Shown: positions 1 to 5,575 of the stretch, one piece after another | Layout: the number at the start of each line of letters is the position of its first letter | Position numbering within the stretch: the first letter of the stretch is position 1 | Source of the DNA: Oscillospiraceae bacterium | GTDB lineage: Bacteria > Bacillota > Clostridia > Oscillospirales > Ruminococcaceae | DNA length: 9,733 bases | Direction of reading: 5' to 3' | Assembly (NCBI GenBank): GCA_900768705.1 | Contig: CAAGEB010000018.1 | Span: forward strand, 1 to 9,733 | Notes under the pieces: generated by a model | Seen by the model: the letters and a program-made list of their open reading frames with translations, nothing else | What the model was told of the DNA's origin: nothing | The model's database searches: none | Translations under genes and position numbers: made by a program

Positions 1-100
1 GCATATTGCGCAGTCAGATTTTTCGTCAGATTGTACAAATTTGACGCAGGCGGGCTGTCGCCCGTCAAGGAAAATTTGTGCAAGATGGCGAAAAATATGC
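1..100. repeat. Imperfect inverted-repeat (palindromic) intergenic element, possibly cut by the window edge
   Basis: The segment can fold on itself over its whole length. GCATATT (1-7) pairs with AATATGC (94-100), TTTTTCG (19-25) with CGAAAAA (89-95, overlapping the outer arm), TGTACAAATTT (32-42) with the AAAATTTGTGCA arm (71-82), and CGGGC (51-55) with GCCCG (60-64) around a TGTC loop. These nested arms resemble short interspersed palindromic or MITE-like repeats of Clostridia. No coding potential is evident. Only one copy is in the window, so its repeat status in the genome is inference, and the true left end may lie outside. Confidence 0.45.
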
Positions 101-190
101 AAGCAAGATGCGTACAAAGCCGTAAGGCGTTCTTTGTGCGGTGTTGCCTTTAATTTACAGCAGTAGCTGTAATTCCATAATTGCAAATAA
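101..190. other. Intergenic spacer with two small hairpins
   Basis: This is non-coding sequence between the left-edge palindrome and the terminator-like hairpin. ACAAAG (114-119) pairs with CTTTGT (132-137), with a smaller GCC/GGC pairing inside. TTACAG (155-160) pairs with CTGTAA (167-172). The first hairpin may belong to the same repeated element as 1-100. No promoter or gene was recognised. Confidence 0.35.
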
Positions 191-240
191 GACCCGCACA
201 TCACAGCACCTTCTGCGGTGCTGTGCAAGATATACGGGTC
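191..240 (-). terminator. Probable terminator of the substrate-binding protein gene
   Basis: A nested hairpin lies 35 bases beyond the stop codon of the minus-strand gene. The inner 9-bp stem is perfect, CACAGCACC (202-210) with GGTGCTGTG (217-225) and a 6-base loop. An outer stem GACCCG (191-196) / CGGGTC (235-240) encloses it. On the minus strand the structure is followed by TTATTTG, a weak U-rich tract. Position and stem strength support a terminator; the imperfect T tract keeps confidence moderate. Confidence 0.6.
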
Positions 241-274
241 TTTAAATGCAAATCAATGTAAATTGAATTTAAAA

Positions 275-1531
275 TCAGAGAGCAGAGTAAGAACCGGTCT
301 TTGTGCCGTCCTCATTTTCGGTAATAACAATCTGCATAGCCTTAGGAGTCTTGGTAGGCTCGCCGTCGGCAGTCCATGTGATTGTACCTGTAACGCCCTC
401 GAGAGTAATCTCGGTCATAGCTGTCTTAAGTGCGTCGCAAAGGTCGGAAGCGGAAATGGAAGCGTCGTTGATGCCTGCCTTTTCCATAGCAGCCTTTACA
501 GCGTAAACAGCGTCATATCCGTCAGCGGCAAACTGAGTAGGAATTTCATCGCCGTTTGCAGCCTTGTATGCAGCTGTGAAAGCAACAGTCTTGTCATCGG
601 TAGCGTCTGCTGCGAAAGGAGTAAGGAGCATTACGCCCTCTGCAAGAGCTACATCTGCGCCGAGCTGGTCGATAACACCGTCAAGACCATCGCAGCCGAA
701 GTACTTAACCTTCAGACCTGCCTTGTCAGCCTGCTGAAGAATAAGAGCAGCTTCCTGATAGTAGATGGGGAGGAAGAGCAGCTCTGCGCCGGATTCCTGA
801 ACCTTCTGAATCTGTACAGAGAAGTCAGTCTTGGACTCGGAGGTGAAAGCTTCGGCAGCAACTACCTCAATGTTCTGAGCAGCAGCCTCTGCGGCAAACT
901 TCTCATAGATACCGGTAGAATATACATCGGAGCTGTCATAGATAACTGCAACCTTTGTTGCAACATTGTTCTGTGCAATGTACTGAGCGGAAGCGGTACC
1001 CTGGTTGGGATCGTTGAAGCAGATACGGAATGCGTTGTCGTTAGCAACACAGTCAACTGCAGAGCCGGAAGGAGTCAGCTGGAAAATGTTGTCCTTAGCG
1101 GTTTCAGCTGCAACAGCGATGCAGGGATTGGAGGTAACGGTACCGATAAGGAGCTTCATACCCTTATCCTTAAGAGTGTTGTAAGCGTTAACAGCCTTTT
1201 CCTCGTTGTGCTCGTCATCCTGGAAATTAAGCTCAAGCTTGATTCCGTTTACGCCGCCTGCAGCGTTGATTTCGTCAACAGCCAGCTGAATACCGTGCTG
1301 AACAGCCTGTCCGTAAGCTGCTGCGCCGCCGGTAATCGGACCGATACCGCCGATAAGCAGTGTGCCGCCTTCGGTGGTTGTGGAATCTCCGGTGGAAGCG
1401 GTGCTGTCTGTAGAACTTGTGCCGGAAGTTGTACCGCTTGTGCCGGCAGAATTAGAATTACATCCTGCAAGACCGACGGTCATTGCAGCTGCGGCGGTGA
1501 TTGCCGCAAGACGCTTAATGCTTTCTTTCAT
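275..1531 (-). CDS. Branched-chain amino acid-type ABC transporter substrate-binding lipoprotein (LivJ-like)
   Basis: The predicted 418-residue protein is a lipid-anchored receptor that captures a small ligand, in this family usually leucine/isoleucine/valine, another amino acid or an amide, and delivers it to an ABC permease. The N-terminus has the basic start MKESIKR, a hydrophobic Ala-rich segment and a lipobox LAGC with the lipidated Cys at residue 24. A Ser/Thr/Gly linker follows (about 25-56). The mature domain then matches the Peripla_BP_6 fold: GGIGPITGGAAAYGQAVQHG (61-80), AVDEINAAGGVNG (84-96), LIGTVTS (128-134), VAVIYDSSDVYSTG (194-207) and FAADGYDAVYAVKAA (334-348). The chosen start has AAAGGG eight bases upstream; the in-frame ATG at 1552 has none. 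No permease or ATPase gene is visible, and a terminator-like hairpin follows, so the gene looks monocistronic here. Ligand specificity cannot be read from sequence. Confidence 0.93.
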   Translation of the reverse strand: MKESIKRLAAITAAAAMTVGLAGCNSNSAGTSGTTSGTSSTDSTASTGDSTTTEGGTLLIGGIGPITGGAAAYGQAVQHGIQLAVDEINAAGGVNGIKLELNFQDDEHNEEKAVNAYNTLKDKGMKLLIGTVTSNPCIAVAAETAKDNIFQLTPSGSAVDCVANDNAFRICFNDPNQGTASAQYIAQNNVATKVAVIYDSSDVYSTGIYEKFAAEAAAQNIEVVAAEAFTSESKTDFSVQIQKVQESGAELLFLPIYYQEAALILQQADKAGLKVKYFGCDGLDGVIDQLGADVALAEGVMLLTPFAADATDDKTVAFTAAYKAANGDEIPTQFAADGYDAVYAVKAAMEKAGINDASISASDLCDALKTAMTEITLEGVTGTITWTADGEPTKTPKAMQIVITENEDGTKTGSYSAL

Positions 1532-1539
1532 AATTAAGA

Positions 1540-1545
1540 CCCTTT
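1540..1545 (-). promoter_or_regulatory. Ribosome binding site deciding the start of the substrate-binding protein
   Basis: The minus strand reads AAAGGG, then an 8-base spacer, then the ATG at 1531. The alternative upstream ATG at 1552 lacks any purine-rich Shine-Dalgarno match and would add seven residues before a signal peptide that is already complete. Confidence 0.65.
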
Positions 1546-1645
1546 CTTTCATTCTGAAATTTCATATTGCCCGGAAGATTAAGCCGCCGCCTTGTTTTGT
1601 AAGGCAGTCGGTTCGGGAAATAAATTTTATCTCTCACTCCCTTGC
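1546..1645 (-). other. 5' leader of the substrate-binding protein gene with a small hairpin
   Basis: If the promoter at 1652-1680 is used, the transcript carries a leader of roughly 110 bases. GCCTT (1589-1593) pairs with AAGGC (1601-1605), and a CCCG-type outer pairing (1570-1574 with 1614-1617) could enclose it. No known riboswitch class was recognised and no T tract makes it a clear attenuator. Confidence 0.3.
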
Positions 1646-1651
1646 AATAAT

Positions 1652-1680
1652 AGAATATCATTTTATTCAAATTTTGTCAA
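1652..1680 (-). promoter_or_regulatory. Promoter of the substrate-binding protein gene
   Basis: On the minus strand a perfect -35 TTGACA (1680-1675) is separated by 17 bases from TATTCT (1657-1652), a fair -10. It lies about 120 bases upstream of the chosen start codon in otherwise AT-rich non-coding DNA. Confidence 0.65.
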
Positions 1681-1698
1681 TGATATTTTTTTATCATT
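1679..1698. promoter_or_regulatory. AT-rich palindrome abutting the -35: candidate operator
   Basis: A perfect 7-bp inverted repeat, AATGATA (1679-1685), six T bases, then TATCATT (1692-1698), overlaps the outer edge of the TTGACA box by two bases. A dimeric regulator bound here would meet RNA polymerase directly. The half-site loosely recalls Fur-like TGATA motifs, but the regulator is not identifiable. A chance AT-rich palindrome is possible. Confidence 0.35.
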
Positions 1699-1797
1699 AT
1701 TCACACAGGCTTTAAGCTTTTTTTGTGCATTTTTTACATAAATCGCTCAACTTGTGCATAAAATAAACAGAGCATTTTACATAGGGATAATATAACA

Positions 1798-1919
1798 AGC
1801 CCATGTTTTTACCGGGCTTCAGGCTGTCGATAAAGGCATATCTGCGGTCGGGGAATCCGACGGGGCGTTCCTTGTCGCTTTAAGCCTTTTATCTCGGATG
1901 TCATCACGAGAAAGGGCTT
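1798..1919. other. Hairpin-rich intergenic region between ireB and the binding-protein gene
   Basis: Several stems crowd this spacer. AAGCCC (1798-1803) pairs with GGGCTT (1814-1819), GTCGG (1847-1851) with CCGAC (1857-1861), and an imperfect arm around 1882-1895 with 1906-1919 via CTCG/CGAG and AAGCC/GGGCTT. The last hairpin is followed by T residues on the plus strand, although no plus-strand gene precedes it. The region may be stacked termination signals, a small structured RNA or a degenerate repeat. No RNA family was recognised. Confidence 0.35.
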
Positions 1920-1932
1920 TTTCCACAAGCTA

Positions 1933-1955
1933 AAGCCCCGATTTTACCGGGGCTT
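1933..1955 (-). terminator. Terminator-like hairpin downstream of ireB
   Basis: A perfect 8-bp stem AAGCCCCG (1933-1940) / CGGGGCTT (1948-1955) with a 7-base loop lies about 30 bases past the ireB stop. On the minus strand it is followed by TTAGCTTG, a weak U tract. A related hairpin with the same CCGGTAAAA core lies at 1798-1819. Confidence 0.5.
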
Positions 1956-1985
1956 GTCGGTTTGATTTAATACTGTAAATCGGCG

Positions 1986-2231
1986 TTAATCAGAAAGGTA
2001 AGACTTAACCAGCACCTGAAGCAGCTCGTCTCTGTCAATATGACGAATCAGCCCTCTTGCGTTGTTGAAAGTGGTTATATATGTAGGATCCTCGGACAGG
2101 ATATATCCCACAAGCTGATTTATCGGATTGTATCCCTTCTGTTTCAGCGCATCATACACAGTGGTAAGAATTTCCTTCATCTCATTCTCTCTGTCGTCGT
2201 GCACAGAAAAGGTCATTGTTTTGTCCAGCAT
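1986..2231 (-). CDS. ireB: IreB family regulatory phosphoprotein (UPF0297, YrzL-like)
   Basis: The predicted 81-residue protein matches the IreB/YrzL family over its full usual length. Diagnostic blocks are TMTF near the N-terminus (5-8), KEILTTVYDALKQKGYNPIN (19-38), QLVGYILSEDPTYIT (39-53) and RDELLQVLVKSYL (67-79). In Enterococcus faecalis IreB is a target of the transmembrane Ser/Thr kinase IreK, phosphorylated at N-terminal threonines, and affects cephalosporin resistance. The threonines at residues 5 and 7 here are the obvious equivalents. The start has GGAAAGGA about ten bases upstream. In many Firmicutes this gene sits between alaS and the ruvX-like gene; neither is present, and the gene appears to be alone, divergent from a DivIVA-like gene. 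Confidence 0.93.
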   Translation of the reverse strand: MLDKTMTFSVHDDRENEMKEILTTVYDALKQKGYNPINQLVGYILSEDPTYITTFNNARGLIRHIDRDELLQVLVKSYLSD

Positions 2232-2387
2232 ATTTATCAGGTCCTTTCCTTACGGAATTCGGCGGCACGAAATTAAAATGCAACCGGTCAAATCAATGTC
2301 ACGGCAGGCGGATACCATTATAATATAAATATAACACAAAACCTACCTTGCCCGGACATATTTTCAACTCTTCCTTCTTTACTGATA

Positions 2388-2416
2388 ATTATACACGGTT
2401 TTCAAACAAATTACAA
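2388..2416 (-). promoter_or_regulatory. Candidate ireB promoter
   Basis: On the minus strand TTGTAA (2416-2411), a 17-base spacer and a perfect TATAAT (2393-2388) precede ireB by about 155 bases. A second TATAAT at 2322-2317 is closer to the gene but lacks a convincing -35. Either could serve. Confidence 0.45.
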
Positions 2417-2538
2417 CCACTTTTCGCAGGTTGTGTACTAAAATCTATGATTAGCACAAAATTTCCTGTCCCTATTTGTAAAGGTTCAACAAAAAAGGTG
2501 TGCAAAAATCTACATATTTATAAAATTTGCTAAAACAC
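2417..2538. other. AT-rich divergent intergenic region
   Basis: The 560-base gap between ireB and the DivIVA-like gene holds divergent promoters. This central part is very AT-rich, and a small hairpin ACAACC (2413-2418) / GGTTGT (2429-2434) overlaps the ireB -35 region. I see no convincing small gene. Confidence 0.4.
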
Positions 2539-2567
2539 TTGTATATTGGGAAAAAATATGTTATAAT
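2539..2567 (+). promoter_or_regulatory. Promoter of the DivIVA-like gene
   Basis: TTGTAT (2539-2544), a 17-base spacer and a perfect TATAAT (2562-2567) with an extended TGT just upstream of the -10. Transcription would start near 2574, giving an unusually long leader of about 218 bases. Confidence 0.7.
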
Positions 2568-2573
2568 GTATCC

Positions 2574-2791
2574 GAAAGGTATTCGCAGTTGGCGAATCAT
2601 TTGAATTATGGGATTTCCGAAAACAGGGACAGGAGCAGATTTTCATATATGACTTGTATCAGTTGCAAAGCCTCAAGCAGCATTAATACTTTATGTATTT
2701 CAAGGCTTGACATACAAGTCAAAGAAAAGCTGCCGTGAAGGTGGTTTTCAGAGGTTCCCTTGTACTTTTATTTTGAGGGGAGTAATGCACA
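2574..2791 (+). promoter_or_regulatory. Long structured 5' leader of the DivIVA-like gene
   Basis: Two structured parts are visible. ATTCGC (2581-2586) pairs perfectly with GCGAAT (2592-2597). A larger hairpin has GACTTGTAT (2651-2659) pairing with ATACAAGTC (2712-2720), and AAGCCT (2668-2673) with AGGCTT (2703-2708) nested inside. GCAGC in the apical loop (2677-2681) is complementary to GCTGC just downstream (2729-2733), which would form a pseudoknot. A ribosome binding site GAGGGGAG (2775-2782) follows before the ATG at 2792. I could not match it to a known riboswitch class; regulatory function is inference. Confidence 0.45.
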
Positions 2792-4213
2792 ATGGCAGTT
2801 GGAGAAGGCGGCTTTAAGCAATCGGCTTTTGGTTTTGATAAAAATGAGGTAAACGAATACATAAGCAATCTTCGGAAAAAAATGCAGGAGATGGAGTCGG
2901 AAATCAAATCCAACGGTCAGAAAACCGCTGAGGCTGTGAAAGCCGCAGAAGAAGCACAGCAGAAAGCAAAGGCTTCTCAGACGGAATATTCCGAGAAGAT
3001 AACCCAACTGGAGGCGCAGGTAAAAACCGAGCGCAGAAAGTTCGATAATCTTCAGATTCAGTGTGATGATCTGAAAAGAAAGCTCAGACAGAAGGGAATG
3101 GAATCCGCAGGGCTTGTCCAGAATTCCTCGGATAATGCAAATAAGCAGTCCGCTGAAATAATTGCCGGCGCCGAGGCAAGCGCACGGAAAATAATTGACG
3201 ATGCAAACGCCGCCGCAAAGGATGTGGTGGAAAGAGCAAATCTTGTGGCAAAGGAGACCGTTGATAAGGCAAATGCCGCAGCCCGTGAAACTATCGAAAA
3301 GGCAAAGGCAGTTTCCGGTTCGACCGGTTCTGCCGTAAATGTTGATACTGCCGCAATAATGAGCTTGCTTCAGGACTGCCTGTCATCACTGAACAGCGAA
3401 TTCAATTCGATGAAGAACAAGGTTTCGGAACTGCTCTCTTCCGGCGGCGAAGGAGCGGCTGCTCCTGTGGATATTCCCGCATTTGTGGAGGCTTCGGTGC
3501 CTTTGGCAAAGTTTGAGGAAGCAAAGGTTCCCGAGACTGCTTCTGCTCCCGCACCTGCCGATGATAATTCCGACAGCGGTTCAATGGAAGGCTTTGCAGA
3601 TCTTCTGAACGAAATGGAGAAGAATGATGAGCCTGTAAAGGAGGTTGAACCTATCGATACCTCCGAACACAGCAAGGCTGCCTTTGATGACGAATTCGCT
3701 ACGGATCTTATCGCCAATACTGTTCCCAGCTCTTCGTTGGGCGATGACGCAGACGAGGATCTGCTGGCGGCTGTCCGTGAGAAGGAACAGCAGTTTGCTG
3801 TGACACCCAGCGACGGTCGTGACGATGTACGGGATTTCGATATGGGAATGTCTTCCGAACCTACACCCGATGACAGTGCCGACGCTATGAAGAAAATGCT
3901 TGCTGAGGCGGAAGCTGCCTTTGGCAATATGGCTACGAGCGCAGAGCAGGCAGAAAACGACGCTTCCTACGACTCCGGAGATACTCCCTCCGGCAATGAA
4001 TGGGCAGACCTCCAGAAGCAACTTGAAGCTATGGAAAAGGCGGGCAATTTCGGAGATAACAGACCTGCGGAGGATAATGATATTCAGTTGGATACCGCAG
4101 AAGATCCTAAGGCTCCCGATGCGGACGATTCCTCTATCTGGGATTTCGGAAATATGGATATGAGCGATTCCGGCGATGACGATATGAGTTCGGATCTGTT
4201 CGGAAATTTCTGA
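2792..4213 (+). CDS. DivIVA-like coiled-coil protein with long acidic C-terminus
   Basis: The 473-residue protein begins with FKQSAFGFDKNEVNEYISNLRKKM (8-31), which resembles the DivIVA N-terminal domain that binds curved membrane and organises polar growth or division in Gram-positives. A coiled coil runs to about residue 110. An Ala-rich helix with four 11-residue repeats, A-N/E-x-x-A-R/K near the start of each, spans 127-170. After a short helical patch (187-215) the remaining ~255 residues are acidic and low in complexity, with small hydrophobic islands (FADLLNEMEK 268-277, WADLQKQLEAMEK 404-416, SIWDF 448-452) and a DLFGNF end. Such islands could be partner-binding motifs. There is no signal peptide or membrane segment. 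It is longer than classical DivIVA (about 160-250). The start is fixed by GAGGGGAG nine bases upstream. The exact role, whether division, pole or envelope scaffold, is not determined by sequence. Confidence 0.7.
   Translation: MAVGEGGFKQSAFGFDKNEVNEYISNLRKKMQEMESEIKSNGQKTAEAVKAAEEAQQKAKASQTEYSEKITQLEAQVKTERRKFDNLQIQCDDLKRKLRQKGMESAGLVQNSSDNANKQSAEIIAGAEASARKIIDDANAAAKDVVERANLVAKETVDKANAAARETIEKAKAVSGSTGSAVNVDTAAIMSLLQDCLSSLNSEFNSMKNKVSELLSSGGEGAAAPVDIPAFVEASVPLAKFEEAKVPETASAPAPADDNSDSGSMEGFADLLNEMEKNDEPVKEVEPIDTSEHSKAAFDDEFATDLIANTVPSSSLGDDADEDLLAAVREKEQQFAVTPSDGRDDVRDFDMGMSSEPTPDDSADAMKKMLAEAEAAFGNMATSAEQAENDASYDSGDTPSGNEWADLQKQLEAMEKAGNFGDNRPAEDNDIQLDTAEDPKAPDADDSSIWDFGNMDMSDSGDDDMSSDLFGNF
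3170..3301 (+). repeat. Four 11-residue (hendecad) repeats within the DivIVA-like protein
   Basis: Residues 127-170 read as four consecutive 11-mers: AEASARKIIDD, ANAAAKDVVER, ANLVAKETVDK, ANAAARETIEK, followed by AKAV. The 33-base units have diverged at DNA level, but the protein pattern of Ala at positions 1 and 5, a basic residue at 6, Ile/Val at 9 and an acidic residue at 10 is maintained. Hendecads favour a right-handed or straight coiled coil, or an amphipathic surface helix. Confidence 0.65.
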
Positions 4214-4227
4214 CGAAAAATAACGAT

Positions 4228-4267
4228 CAGCGAGAGGCTGGCATCACCGGCCTCTTTGCTGTGTTTT
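4228..4267 (+). terminator. Rho-independent terminator after the DivIVA-like gene
   Basis: AGAGGC (4233-4238) pairs with GCCTCT (4250-4255), extended inward by T-G, G-C and G-C pairs to a 5-base loop and outward by CAGC (4228-4231) with GCTG (4258-4261). The run GTGTTTTT follows. It sits 15 bases past the stop codon. Confidence 0.8.
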
Positions 4268-4283
4268 TAACGGGTGATAAGCA

Positions 4284-4835
4284 ATGATTGAATTGGATAC
4301 AAGAGATCTGAAGGAAAAGGCGAGAAGTCTCAGGGCAGGGGATAAGGTGCTGCTTTCGGGAACGGTTTATACTTCAAGAGACGCAGCGCACAAGCGTATT
4401 TTTCAGCTTCTGGATAAGGGGGAGCAGCTGCCCTATGAGCTGGACGGCGCAGCAATTTATTATGCGGGTCCCACCGGTGCGAAGGAAGGAATGGTGATAG
4501 GTTCCTGCGGTCCCACCACTTCAAGCCGTATGGATGTGTATTCACCGAGAATGCTGGATCTTGGTCTGTCGGCTATGATTGGCAAGGGAGAGCGCTCCGA
4601 AGAAGTCTGCGAGGCTATCAGACGAAACGGAGCAGTTTATTTCTGCGCTATCGGCGGAGCCGGTGCGTTGGCTTGCCGCTGTATTACCGAGTGCCGGGTT
4701 ATCGCCTTTGAGGATCTGGGCTGTGAAAGCGTAAAGGAGCTTCATTTTGAAAAATTCCCCCTTACGGTGGCAATTGACTGCGTTGGCGGCAATATTTTCC
4801 GTGACGGCAGAGCAAAATGGCAGAATGTCGAATAA
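4284..4835 (+). CDS. Class I fumarate hydratase / tartrate dehydratase beta subunit (Fe-S hydro-lyase C-terminal domain)
   Basis: The 183-residue protein matches the beta half of iron-sulfur hydro-lyases that interconvert fumarate and malate (or act on tartrate). Family blocks are present in order: LLSGTVYTSRDAAHKR (23-38), YYAGPTGAKEGMVIGSCGPTTSSRMD (59-84), MIGKG (98-102), AVYFCAIGGAGALA (117-130) and the AIDCVGGNIF region (163-172). Its length is typical of a stand-alone beta chain. The beta chain supplies substrate-binding residues, while the 4Fe-4S cluster ligands lie on the alpha chain, which is not in this window; the neighbours are a DivIVA-like gene and a sigma factor. The start follows a GGGTG-type ribosome site (4272-4276). 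It lies only 17 bases after a strong terminator, so expression needs read-through or an unseen promoter. Fumarate versus tartrate specificity is not decidable here. Confidence 0.88.
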   Translation: MIELDTRDLKEKARSLRAGDKVLLSGTVYTSRDAAHKRIFQLLDKGEQLPYELDGAAIYYAGPTGAKEGMVIGSCGPTTSSRMDVYSPRMLDLGLSAMIGKGERSEEVCEAIRRNGAVYFCAIGGAGALACRCITECRVIAFEDLGCESVKELHFEKFPLTVAIDCVGGNIFRDGRAKWQNVE

Positions 4836-4842
4836 ATGAGTA

Positions 4843-4860
4843 CGGAATTCGCCGTTTTTT
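4843..4860 (+). terminator. Weak terminator-like element after the beta-subunit gene
   Basis: A short stem CGG (4843-4845) / CCG (4852-4854) is followed directly by six T residues. The stem is only 3 bp, so this is a weak candidate supported mainly by its position 8 bases after the stop. Confidence 0.25.
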
Positions 4861-4886
4861 CCGTCAAGGAAATTGCACAAATATTC

Positions 4887-4914
4887 TTGAAAAAAATTGT
4901 GATATTGTTATAGT
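4887..4914 (+). promoter_or_regulatory. Upstream promoter candidate for the sigma factor gene
   Basis: TTGAAA (4887-4892), a 16-base spacer and TATAGT (4909-4914). It is weaker than the promoter that follows 20 bases downstream; together they would form a tandem pair. Confidence 0.35.
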
Positions 4915-4933
4915 GTTTTTGCAGATTTAATTA

Positions 4934-4962
4934 TTGACAAAAATGTGAAAATATGATAAAAT
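4934..4962 (+). promoter_or_regulatory. Main promoter of the sigma factor gene
   Basis: A perfect TTGACA (4934-4939), a 17-base spacer and TAAAAT (4957-4962), with TGA just before the -10 giving an extended -10. The start codon is 28 bases further on, with GGAGGAG (4980-4986) as ribosome binding site. Confidence 0.8.
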
Positions 4963-4990
4963 ACAGGTGTAAGTCTTTTGGAGGAGAGTT

Positions 4991-5569
4991 ATGTCGGAAT
5001 ATTCTTATATGAGCGACAATGAGCTCCTTCCGGACGAGCCTTCCGGAAATGAAACGGTTTGCGACAGCGGAAAAATCGCTGAGCTTATCTCAAGATATAT
5101 GAAAACCGTTTTTTTGTATGCTAAAAAATATTCCTCATTTGCGGATTATGAAGAGCTGGTGTCCGCAGGTATGGAAGGGCTGCTTTCCGCCGTGCAGGGT
5201 TATAATCGGAGCAAGGGCAGCTTTGCAGCGTTTGCCGGGGTTTGTATCAACAACAGACTTCGTAATACCGTGAGGCAGAATATTCGCAGAACTGCACATA
5301 TTGCGGGAGAGGACGAGCTTCCGGAAATTCCCGACAGAAATCCTACTCCGGAGGAAGCGTTGATTGAAAAGGAAAACAGCGAAACCGTGCTTCGTGTAAT
5401 GAAGTCCGAGCTGACAACTCTTGAGCTGCAGTGCATCGAGGGTGCGGCAATGGGACTGTCCTATTCCGAAATAGCCGCAGAGCTGGGAGTTGATACCAAA
5501 ACCGTGGATAACGGTTTATCCAGAGCGAGGAGTAAGCTCCGCCGCCGTCTGAAGGCAGATGAACAGTGA
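4991..5569 (+). CDS. Sigma-70 family RNA polymerase sigma factor, SigH-like
   Basis: The 192-residue protein has the two-domain layout of small group 3 sigma factors. Region 2 covers about 29-98, with YEELVSAGMEGLLSAVQGYNRSKGSFAAFAGVCINNRLRNTVR (53-95) containing core-binding and -10 recognition surfaces. A linker with the typical NPTPEEALIEKE (117-128) leads to region 4 (131-188), where LSYSEIAAELGVDTKTVDNGLSRARSKLRRRL (156-187) is the helix-turn-helix that reads the -35. The VDNGLSRARSKL block and the NPTPEE linker resemble sporulation-type SigH (compare SIDNALQRVKRKL in Bacillus). No region 1.1 or region 3 is visible. No anti-sigma gene is adjacent. The start is set by GGAGGAG five bases upstream. 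Regulon is unknown; a role in sporulation or stress would be inference. Confidence 0.88.
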   Translation: MSEYSYMSDNELLPDEPSGNETVCDSGKIAELISRYMKTVFLYAKKYSSFADYEELVSAGMEGLLSAVQGYNRSKGSFAAFAGVCINNRLRNTVRQNIRRTAHIAGEDELPEIPDRNPTPEEALIEKENSETVLRVMKSELTTLELQCIEGAAMGLSYSEIAAELGVDTKTVDNGLSRARSKLRRRLKADEQ

Positions 5570-5575
5570 TTTATA

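Noticed and set aside
218..1537. A 439-codon open frame on the plus strand opposite the substrate-binding protein gene
   Set aside because: It is Cys/Ser-rich with no recognisable domain and lies antisense to a gene with clear family motifs, a ribosome site and a promoter; it is a shadow frame.
2348..2533. A 61-codon plus-strand frame in the ireB/DivIVA-like gap
   Set aside because: No ribosome binding site, AT-driven composition, and overlap with promoter-like sequence; nothing supports translation.
2651..2733. Assignment of the leader to a known riboswitch (c-di-GMP, ydaO, T-box and others)
   Set aside because: None of the conserved cores I can recall, such as the T-box GGTGG-type motif or the GEMM core, is present; it remains an unclassified structure.
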